Both the position numbers and the translations under genes were made by a program. A stretch of 7,199 nt of DNA, from NCBI GenBank assembly GCA_018660305.1, contig JABJKO010000156.1:1-7199 (forward strand), written 5' to 3'. Below are positions 1-4,802 of the stretch, piece after piece. The notes beneath the pieces were generated by a model. That model was not told where the DNA came from. It searched no databases and worked only from the letters and a program-made list of their open reading frames with translations. Origin of the DNA: Rhodospirillaceae bacterium (GTDB lineage: Bacteria > Pseudomonadota > Alphaproteobacteria > MPNO01 > UBA2964). Each line of letters begins with the position of its first letter. The first letter of the stretch is position 1.

Positions 1-4
1 TCTT

Positions 5-358
5 TCAGGAAGTGGCACATAGAACGGGGGCTTTACAGGCCAGTGTCCAGGTTGTGGCCAATCTGTTCTTAATGTTGAAGTGGCCGATCTCACGAGGCTT
101 AATGAAGCCCTTCGCCTGAAGCTCTTTGAAAGCCAGCGCGGCGGTATTGGGTGAGCGCCCGATTGCCTCGCCTGCTTCCCGACAACCAAGGCCAACGTCT
201 CCATTATTGAAACCGTTGTAACGCTTCATGACTTCCATCAGGACACTGCGCGCGTTGGGCGACAGGCTACGATAAGCGGGTGTGTCCATTGTCGAATGTT
301 CTAAGCGCACATGGCGCGGTACACCTTTGCTTCGCCCCTTAGCGTTGGTTTTCGCCAT
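5..358 (-). CDS. Winged-helix/HTH-like DNA-binding protein, hypothetical (117 aa)
   Basis: The central part (about residues 25-105) reads like a winged helix-turn-helix. A helix-rich stretch beginning SLSPNARSVLMEVMKRYNG is followed by a GDVGLGCREAGEAIG segment, a recognition-helix-like SPNTAALAFKELQAKGFI, and a wing ending in LATTWTL. Proteins of this pattern (marked by the RYNG, GxxGLxxR and ATEWRL motifs) recur on alphaproteobacterial plasmids and islands, usually as hypothetical or replication/regulation-associated proteins; this is recall, not a search. The N-terminus is basic (MAKTNAKGRSKG). The ATG at 358 has only a weak purine stretch (GAAG) upstream. It lies 31 bp after the AlpA-like gene and is probably co-transcribed with it. 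The relatives I recall continue past the wing; here the protein stops about a dozen residues later, so C-terminal truncation is possible. Specific function unknown. Confidence 0.7.
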   Translation of the reverse strand: MAKTNAKGRSKGVPRHVRLEHSTMDTPAYRSLSPNARSVLMEVMKRYNGFNNGDVGLGCREAGEAIGRSPNTAALAFKELQAKGFIKPREIGHFNIKNRLATTWTLACKAPVLCATS

Positions 359-389
359 AGGTTACTTCGCGGAGTTAGGCGATCTCATG

Positions 390-593
390 TCATGCCTCAT
401 CGCAAACGCCTTTGCCTTCGCCCGACCCAACGGAATGATTTTCCAAATATTTCTGAAGTACTGCCGGTCGAACCCGAATGCATCGCCCGATTTTTACGTG
501 CGGCATTTCATTCAATAATTCGTACGCCTTCGACTTTCCAACCTTCAGGCGGCGACGGATGTCGGCAGCGTCGTAAAGCACTTCGTCGTTCAT
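390..593 (-). CDS. AlpA/excisionase-like helix-turn-helix protein (67 aa)
   Basis: This is a small DNA-binding protein of the AlpA/excisionase (MerR-like HTH_17) type. Residues 6-50 hold the pattern of that fold: LYDAADIRRRLKVGKSKAYELL, where the second helix is the recognition helix, then MPHVKIGRCIRVRPAVLQKYLE, the short wing and closing helix. Such proteins bend DNA as recombination directionality factors or activate the neighbouring integrase. I chose the ATG at 593 over an upstream in-frame ATG at 692 because it has a strong GGAGGA at 598-603, four bases away. The 33 extra residues of the longer form would also run through the divergent control region. The gene is divergent from the zinc-ribbon/integrase pair, so it is the natural candidate regulator or excision factor of the island. 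The HTH call is firm; the exact role is inferred. Confidence 0.82.
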   Translation of the reverse strand: MNDEVLYDAADIRRRLKVGKSKAYELLNEMPHVKIGRCIRVRPAVLQKYLENHSVGSGEGKGVCDEA

Positions 594-597
594 GGTT

Positions 598-603
598 TCC
601 TCC
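598..603 (-). promoter_or_regulatory. Strong ribosome binding site of the AlpA-like gene
   Basis: GGAGGA on the minus strand lies four bases before the ATG at 593. It decides the 67-residue start against the longer open frame that begins at 692. Confidence 0.8.
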
Positions 604-618
604 AAGCGTTGCGGGCTA

Positions 619-647
619 TTGAAGCGCCCACATTGATGTGCTAGAGT
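619..647 (+). promoter_or_regulatory. Candidate promoter for the zinc-ribbon/integrase operon
   Basis: TTGAAG (619-624) and TAGAGT (642-647) are separated by 17 bp, giving four of six matches to the sigma-70 consensus in each box. The position 37 bp before the ATG at 684 and the palindrome inside the spacer fit a regulated promoter. A second -35-like hexamer, TTGATG (633-638), overlaps the palindrome but has only an AT-rich -10 (AATATA, 657-662). Prediction from sequence only. Confidence 0.45.
629..640. promoter_or_regulatory. Candidate operator: palindrome CACATTGATGTG
   Basis: Perfect 5-bp arms (CACAT and ATGTG) are separated by TG. The element sits wholly inside the spacer between the candidate -35 (619-624) and -10 (642-647), a typical position for a repressor site. 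A plausible ligand is one of the two divergent HTH proteins. Confidence 0.4.
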
Positions 648-677
648 GTCCGCGTCAATATAGGAAAGACGCGGACA
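647..677. promoter_or_regulatory. 10-bp inverted repeat before the zinc-ribbon gene (operator or leader hairpin)
   Basis: TGTCCGCGTC (647-656) and GACGCGGACA (668-677) are perfect inverted repeats around an 11-base AT-rich loop. As DNA it could be a dimer-binding operator for the divergent HTH proteins. As RNA it would form a GC-rich hairpin ending six bases before the ATG at 684. The only good Shine-Dalgarno-like sequence, AGGAAAG (662-668), lies in the loop and the first base of the 3' arm, so initiation could be structure-dependent. On the minus strand TTGATA (678-683) and TATATT (657-662) resemble promoter boxes with a short 15-bp spacer, possibly serving the AlpA-like gene. Confidence 0.55.
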
Positions 678-683
678 TATCAA

Positions 684-1814
684 ATGCCGCAAGATTTTGA
701 TATTTTTGGGAATACGTGGTGGCGGTTCGACCGCTACGAAGTGTCCGGCGGCTATATCCGGCCTGGGCGGGGCGCGCGTCTGGAGCAGTACAAACCCTGG
801 GCGGAGTTTCGTGACGCACGCGCTGCAAGCCAGCGTTCAAATACCATACAACGTCCGTACAGCTCGTTATTTCAGCTAGCCGATCACCTGGAGAACTTCC
901 GGCAGGTAGATGATGCGGGCAAACTGACTGCATTAGTCGGCGTGCCATCGAATATTGAAGTCGAAATTACGCAGTGGTGTCAGCAGTACGGCTTGCTAGG
1001 TCTATTGCCGCAGCGCGCAGAGTGGGTCAACCTCGCGCCCCGTTGGGAACGGTCGAAAAATCACCAGGGCCAGCTCGACCAGGTGCTTACGCAATACTTC
1101 AGAAGCACCGAGGGCTGGAATGAGGTGGTTCGTGAGAGAATAGAAGGGTCGTCGCCTTTAGGCGATATCCCTCAGGAAAGCGATCTTGTTCAGGGCCCGT
1201 GGATGGGAGATCTCAGACCTTCCATTGTCAGCGTAAGGGGGCTGATAAAGAGCGATTTCAACTTGGAGCCTGAGCCGTTGTCGCGGGTTTGGCATCGGTT
1301 CTTTCCGGGCGTGCCAGCGGTCGAAGCCGAAACTTTTCAATACCCGAGGCCCCTGTCAGAACAATTCTGGCACACGTATGCGGAACCGCTGGTGAATTTC
1401 GCAGAGGCTGCAATCGCCCTACGAGATGCGGCGAAAGCGCTGAGTAAACCCACGGAAGTTGAGCAAAATACCGAGAAGGCGCTCACGAGCAGCGGTGTGC
1501 TAACTGCTCTCATTAGTGGGACCGCGCCTATCTGCGCTGTCATGTCGGATGGAACCGTGCGACAGCAGTTTGTGCCGCCATCACTCTTGGCAGCTTTTTC
1601 GCTCATGGCCCTGCAAGATATCGTGGAGGAGAACCGCGTCGTGCGTTGCGTGGCGTGTAAAAGCACGTTCGTAACCAAAGCTCACGCAGGAAAATATTGC
1701 TCGACGACTTGCCGCCATAGAATTCAGAAGCGTCAGCAACGGGAAGCGAATGATTCAACTCGGCGGGAGAAATCAAAAAAGAAACGGCAGAAGAGAGTTA
1801 GCAAAAGGAGTTAG
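684..1814 (+). CDS. Uncharacterised zinc-ribbon protein, integrase-coupled (376 aa)
   Basis: I do not recognise the N-terminal 300 residues. They are soluble-looking, rich in Trp and Tyr near the start, with no signal peptide or membrane segment. Near the C-terminus four cysteines form a zinc-ribbon or treble-clef-like motif: C322-x2-C325 and C339-x3-C343, with the second pair in the context YCSTTCRHR. This resembles CGNR-type and related short zinc fingers found at the C-termini of bacterial hypothetical proteins. The last 30 residues are extremely rich in Lys and Arg (about 347-376), which suits DNA or RNA binding. The start at 684 has no well-spaced Shine-Dalgarno; AGGAAAG lies 16 bases upstream inside a hairpin loop. 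The stop is 3 bp before the integrase ATG, so the two genes are co-transcribed and probably translationally coupled. An accessory or regulatory role in recombination is inference from position only. Confidence 0.8.
   Translation: MPQDFDIFGNTWWRFDRYEVSGGYIRPGRGARLEQYKPWAEFRDARAASQRSNTIQRPYSSLFQLADHLENFRQVDDAGKLTALVGVPSNIEVEITQWCQQYGLLGLLPQRAEWVNLAPRWERSKNHQGQLDQVLTQYFRSTEGWNEVVRERIEGSSPLGDIPQESDLVQGPWMGDLRPSIVSVRGLIKSDFNLEPEPLSRVWHRFFPGVPAVEAETFQYPRPLSEQFWHTYAEPLVNFAEAAIALRDAAKALSKPTEVEQNTEKALTSSGVLTALISGTAPICAVMSDGTVRQQFVPPSLLAAFSLMALQDIVEENRVVRCVACKSTFVTKAHAGKYCSTTCRHRIQKRQQREANDSTRREKSKKKRQKRVSKRS
1805..1810 (+). promoter_or_regulatory. Integrase ribosome binding site inside the upstream gene
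   Basis: AAGGAG lies seven bases before the integrase ATG at 1818, within the last codons of the zinc-ribbon gene. This layout supports translational coupling between the two genes. Confidence 0.75.
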
Positions 1815-1817
1815 TCG

Positions 1818-2948
1818 ATGTCCAAACGCGGTCAGAACGAAGGATCGATATTCAAGCGCCAAGACGGTCGGTGGGTCGCTGTTCTCAATCTCGGTTACAC
1901 GGGCGGGAAGCGCCGCAGGAAGCATTTTTATGGTGAGACGCGCAAGGAGGTCCAGGAACGGCTCACGGCAGCTCTCCGCGCCCGCCAGCAAGGTTTGCCG
2001 GTCGCTCCCGAGAAACAGACTGTCGGACAGTTCCTCGAACGCTGGCTTGACGAGTCAGTGAAGCCAAATGTACGACCACGAACGTATGAAGGTTACGAGG
2101 GGCACGTGCGGCTTCACATTGTTCCGGCCATTGGGCGGTCACGGCTGGTAAAGCTCGCCGGACAGGATATAGAATCCTTGATGAACGGAATGCGGAGACA
2201 CGGCTACTCCGAGCGGACTATTCAGTACACACTCACCGTTCTTCGACAGGCGCTCGGGCGGGCGCACAAGTGGGGCTTGATCGCTCAAAACGTCGCCACA
2301 TTGGTGGATCGCCCAAAGGCGCGCAGGCCGGAAGTTCAGCCATTCAATCCGGATCAGGCTCGGACATTCCTCGCTGCGATCAAGGGTGATCGGTTGGAGG
2401 CGCTATATACGGTGGCTCTCGCCGTAGGGCTGAGGAAGGGTGAGGCGCTTGGCCTGCATTGGGATGACGTTGACTTCGACGTGGCAACCGTGCGGGTGCG
2501 TAAGGCGCTGCAACGCGTAAACGGCTCGCTTCAATTGGTCGATCCAAAATCGACGCGTAGCCGCAGAACGGTTTCCATTCCCGAGATTGCCGTGGTCTCA
2601 TTGCGTATGCATCGCGCGCGCCAGCTTCAAGAGCGCCTGTTGGCCGGTTCCCGGTGGCAAGAATGTGGACTCGTATTTACATCCACCATCGGCACGCCCT
2701 TTGATCCGAGGAACGTCAATCGGCATTTTTCTCGGACGCTTAAGCAGGTGAGCCTGCCGCACCAGCGTTTCCACGATCTCCGGCATGGCTGCGCCACCCT
2801 GCTACTTGCTCAGGGCGTCCATCCACGGGTCGTTATGGACATTCTGGGCCACTCTCAGATCAGCTTGACGATGGACACGTACAGCCACGTAATTCCGGAG
2901 TTGCAGCAGCGAGCAGCCAGTGAGATGGATAGCATTCTGACCGGCTAG
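1818..2948 (+). CDS. int: Tyrosine site-specific recombinase (phage-type integrase, 376 aa)
   Basis: Catalyses integration, and with a directionality factor excision, of the element at the neighbouring tRNA gene. Three domains are visible in order. An N-terminal arm-type DNA-binding AP2-like region (about 6-60) contains GSIFKRQDGRWVAVL and a basic KRRRKHF patch. A core-binding SAM-like domain spans about 68-165. The catalytic domain spans about 175-376. The full catalytic set is present: R206 (VGLRKGEALGL), K244 in the beta-hairpin, H319-x2-R322 (FHDLRHGCATLLL), H345 (ILGHSQ) and the nucleophile Y355 (MDTYSHV). Length is normal for this group and no frame disruption is seen, so it should be active. 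It has a good Shine-Dalgarno (1805-1810) and follows the zinc-ribbon gene by 3 bp. It points toward tRNA-Arg. The frame stays open for 32 codons after its TAG stop. Confidence 0.97.
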   Translation: MSKRGQNEGSIFKRQDGRWVAVLNLGYTGGKRRRKHFYGETRKEVQERLTAALRARQQGLPVAPEKQTVGQFLERWLDESVKPNVRPRTYEGYEGHVRLHIVPAIGRSRLVKLAGQDIESLMNGMRRHGYSERTIQYTLTVLRQALGRAHKWGLIAQNVATLVDRPKARRPEVQPFNPDQARTFLAAIKGDRLEALYTVALAVGLRKGEALGLHWDDVDFDVATVRVRKALQRVNGSLQLVDPKSTRSRRTVSIPEIAVVSLRMHRARQLQERLLAGSRWQECGLVFTSTIGTPFDPRNVNRHFSRTLKQVSLPHQRFHDLRHGCATLLLAQGVHPRVVMDILGHSQISLTMDTYSHVIPELQQRAASEMDSILTG

Positions 2949-2969
2949 AAACGAACAAAACCGGGTCGG

Positions 2970-2990
2970 GTGGCTGTCAACGTGGCTGTC
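2970..2990 (+). repeat. Direct repeat of GTGGCTGTC (candidate integrase arm-type sites)
   Basis: Two perfect 9-bp copies (2970-2978 and 2982-2990) are separated by AAC, giving a 12-bp period. They lie between the integrase stop and the tRNA 3' end, where arm-type binding sites of attL or attR are expected. The same bases read Val-Ala-Val-Asn-Val-Ala-Val in the integrase frame beyond its stop, so a former coding origin is an alternative explanation. Confidence 0.4.
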
Positions 2991-3048
2991 TTTGGCCATG
3001 CGCCCACTGTCATTCTCTGTGATCCAGCGGCTAACCCATTGAGGTAAT

Positions 3049-3092
3049 TGGCGCGCCCGGCAGGATTCGAACCTGCGACCCCCAGATTAGGA
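3049..3092. other. Probable attachment site (att core within the tRNA 3' half)
   Basis: Tyrosine integrases next to a tRNA usually recombine between the anticodon loop and the 3' end. This interval covers the anticodon loop, variable loop, T arm and acceptor 3' strand, directly beside the integrase. The exact core cannot be set because the other att copy is not in the window. I saw no partial copy of this segment within positions 1-3048. Confidence 0.5.
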
Positions 3093-3125
3093 ATCTGGTG
3101 CTCTATCCTACTGAGCTACGGGCGC
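3049..3125 (-). tRNA. tRNA-Arg (anticodon CCU)
   Basis: A complete cloverleaf can be drawn on the minus strand. The acceptor stem is GCGCCCG paired with CGGGCGC, and the D stem is GCTC/GAGC. The anticodon stem is CCAGA/TCTGG around the loop TTCCTAA, giving anticodon CCT, which reads AGG. The variable loop has five bases, the T stem is GCAGG/CCTGC around TTCGAAT, the discriminator is G, and CCA is encoded (3051-3049). Total length is 77 with CCA. The gene is intact despite the neighbouring insertion, meaning the element restores the 3' end. tRNA-Arg(CCU) genes are frequent tyrosine-integrase targets in proteobacteria. Its native downstream sequence, including any terminator, has been replaced by island sequence. 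Confidence 0.97.
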
Positions 3126-3144
3126 CCAAAGTCAATTGAGTCTT

Positions 3145-3163
3145 TGCCCTATAGCATAGGGCA
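3145..3163. other. Perfect hairpin between the AroE-like gene and tRNA-Arg
   Basis: TGCCCTAT and ATAGGGCA form an 8-bp perfect stem with a three-base loop. It lies 24 bp beyond the AroE-like stop and 20 bp before the tRNA 5' end. It is too stable to ignore, but neither strand has a following T-run, so it is not a standard intrinsic terminator. It may end or stabilise the operon transcript, or be a processing signal if the tRNA is read through from the operon. Confidence 0.45.
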
Positions 3164-3186
3164 GTGCGGATCGCGAGCGTGGGGTC

Positions 3187-4038
3187 TCAATCTCCGGCGA
3201 TGCTGCGCTCCATCTGCGCGCGAAGTTCCGCTGTGACGGTGGGTTCCACACCGAACCATCTTTTCCACGCGGGCGGGCCCTGATGGAGCAGCATGCCGAG
3301 GCCGTTGATCGTCCGGTTGCCCCGTTCCCTCGCGGCGGCGAGGAAGGGCGATTCAAGGGGCGTGTAAATAATATCGGCGGCCAGGGCGGTATCCGACAGA
3401 CTGTCGAGCCGCAGATCCAGCGGCGCCTCGCCCACCATCCCCTGGCTGGTGACGTTGACCGCCATGGCCGCGCCATCGAGGGCATCGTGACGGTCCTCCC
3501 ACGGCAGTACCTGGATCGGGCCACCGAATTCCGCGGCAATGATGTCGGCTTTTTCACGTGTGCGGTTGACCAGCCTGATCTCGGTGGCGCCTTCGTGCAG
3601 GAGGGCGTAACAGACCGCCCGGCCGCCGCCGCCGGCGCCGACGACCGTTACTGGTCCCGCATCGGCGCGCCAATCGGGATATTTCTGCTTCAAATTGCCG
3701 AGGAAACCGAGCCAGTCGTTATTGGTACCGAACAGCGAGCCGTCGTCGCGCACCACGACGCAGCTGATCGCCCCGATTTTTTTTGCCACATCGTCCACCT
3801 CGTCGACGATGGTCATGGCATCCAGCTTATGGGGGATGGTCAGGTTACAGCCGGAAAAGCCCAGCGGATGCAGCGCCCTCAGGGCCGGGGCCAGTTCACC
3901 GGGTTTGATCTCCAGGAAGACGTAGGTGCCGGCCAGCCCCTGCTGTTCCATCCAGTAATTATGCATGAGGGGCGAGCGCGAATGCATCACCGGCCAGCCC
4001 ATTACGCCGGCCATCAAAAATCGATCAGGTTGTGCCAC
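3187..4038 (-). CDS. Shikimate dehydrogenase family protein, AroE-like (283 aa)
   Basis: NAD(P)-dependent oxidoreductase of the AroE/YdiB family. The N-terminal substrate domain has HSRSP (S20, S22) and NLTIPHK (T67 and catalytic K71). The partner aspartate is D108 in GTNNDWLGF, where typical enzymes have NTDGxGF. The Rossmann domain has GAGGGGRA (134-141) and NRT (158-160), the latter suggesting NADP preference. Y225 and GLGMLLHQG (Q253) close the active site. The Asn-Thr that normally follows GAV is Ser92-Cys93 here; the E. coli counterpart Asn86 contacts shikimate. The start is GTG with AGGA (4047-4050) eight bases upstream; an ATG at codon 9 is the alternative. It is last in the operon, 58 bp after aldolase 2. 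The family is certain. The context (Rieske oxygenase, aldolases) favours a catabolic dehydrogenase acting on a hydroxylated ring or quinate-like substrate over aromatic amino acid biosynthesis. Confidence 0.9.
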   Translation of the reverse strand: MAQPDRFLMAGVMGWPVMHSRSPLMHNYWMEQQGLAGTYVFLEIKPGELAPALRALHPLGFSGCNLTIPHKLDAMTIVDEVDDVAKKIGAISCVVVRDDGSLFGTNNDWLGFLGNLKQKYPDWRADAGPVTVVGAGGGGRAVCYALLHEGATEIRLVNRTREKADIIAAEFGGPIQVLPWEDRHDALDGAAMAVNVTSQGMVGEAPLDLRLDSLSDTALAADIIYTPLESPFLAAARERGNRTINGLGMLLHQGPPAWKRWFGVEPTVTAELRAQMERSIAGD

Positions 4039-4096
4039 TGTGACTGTCCTAAAGAGAGTACGAAATTACCGATTGGGATATAGGGTCTTCAGCGCC

Positions 4097-4780
4097 TCAA
4101 GCGCCTTCATCGAGTTTGGCGCTGAAATGATCCCAGGTGCGTTTGAACAGGCTTTCGCTCCACAGCTTCTCGCGGCACAGGGCCAGCTCGTCCGCCGTGA
4201 ACGCATAGGGCGTGCCGATCTGGGCCGCCATATACTGGCGCTGCGCGTTTTCTTCCAGATAGTTGAGAAGCACGAAGGCATCGATAATGGTCTTGCCCAT
4301 GGTCATCGCGCCATGGGCCTTCATCAGGGCCGCCGGCCCGTCGCCGAGCGTGTCCGTCAGCCGTTTGGCCATGACGAGGTTATTGATTGAATCCGGTGAA
4401 TCGAGCACCGGCAGGGGGTAGACCAGCGAGCCCTGCGCATAGACCGGTAGATATTCCACACCGGCCGTCGACAGGACAGTGGACCAGTTGGGGTGGCAAT
4501 GAATGACGGCGCCGGCATCGGACCGCGCCTTGTAAACGCCTGCGTGGAGATGGAATTCCAGCGGCGGCTTACCGTTGCCTTCAATGACATTTCCGTCGAA
4601 ATCGATGGTGCAGATATCGTCGGCCGTCAGCTTGCTGCGCTGGCAGTTGCCGATATTGATAAGCATGCGTCCGTCATCAAGGCGCATGCTGGCATGGCCA
4701 TTGTAATCCATGATGCCCGACCGCTCGAGCATGCGGATGCAGCGCACAAGCTGCTGCTTTTGTTCCAATATCCCGCTCAT
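4097..4780 (-). CDS. Class II aldolase/adducin family protein 2 (227 aa)
   Basis: Metal-dependent lyase of the fuculose-aldolase/adducin fold, which includes sugar-phosphate aldolases and aromatic-acid decarboxylases. The conserved set is visible: YNGHAS near the N-terminus (26-31), catalytic-type E75 (PPLEFHLHAGVY), the metal pair H94-x-H96 (VIHCHPNW) and the third histidine H156 (KAHGAMTMG). The tail from about 167 is helical. I chose the ATG at 4780 because GGAAGG (minus strand) lies upstream with good spacing and the family N-terminus begins here; an open frame extends upstream to 5173 but its translation is low-complexity shadow of the preceding gene. The gap to aldolase 1 is 22 bp. Only the residues around the metal site are shared with aldolase 1, and this protein is about 20 residues shorter, so it is not a recent duplicate. 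It may catalyse a separate step. The substrate is unknown. Confidence 0.9.
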   Translation of the reverse strand: MSGILEQKQQLVRCIRMLERSGIMDYNGHASMRLDDGRMLINIGNCQRSKLTADDICTIDFDGNVIEGNGKPPLEFHLHAGVYKARSDAGAVIHCHPNWSTVLSTAGVEYLPVYAQGSLVYPLPVLDSPDSINNLVMAKRLTDTLGDGPAALMKAHGAMTMGKTIIDAFVLLNYLEENAQRQYMAAQIGTPYAFTADELALCREKLWSESLFKRTWDHFSAKLDEGA

Positions 4781-4802
4781 GGGGCGTTTCCTTCCGTGAT
4801 CC

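Larger units (their letters stand above)
1..3048. mobile_element. Integrase-proximal end of a genomic island or prophage-like element in tRNA-Arg(CCU)
   Basis: The segment carries a tyrosine integrase next to a tRNA 3' end, an AlpA/excisionase-like DNA-binding protein, a winged-helix-like protein and a zinc-ribbon protein of unknown function. No housekeeping gene is visible in it. The integrase points at the tRNA and stops about 100 bp from it, as is typical of elements that use a tRNA 3' end as attB. On the other side of the tRNA the gene content changes to a metabolic operon. The element continues beyond the left edge, so its size, type (prophage, ICE or island) and cargo are unknown. No structural phage or conjugation gene is visible here. 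Confidence 0.75.

Noticed and set aside
282..622. Two overlapping plus-strand open frames opposite the small HTH genes
   Set aside because: No motif, and they overlap two minus-strand genes with recognisable DNA-binding domains.
594..692. Longer start for the AlpA-like protein
   Set aside because: It would run through the divergent control region and overlap the zinc-ribbon start; the internal ATG at 593 has GGAGGA and starts the conserved domain.
3145..3163. Classical rho-independent terminator
   Set aside because: The stem is good but no T-run follows on either strand, so it is listed only as a hairpin.
3048..3236. Plus-strand open frame of 62 codons beginning MARPAGFEPATPRLG
   Set aside because: This is the well-known spurious translation of the antisense strand of a tRNA gene; it lies over tRNA-Arg and the AroE-like C-terminus.
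3283..4083. Plus-strand open frame of 266 codons
   Set aside because: It is antisense to the AroE-like gene, which has all family motifs. The plus-strand translation shows no recognisable motif, and the frame results from codon bias.
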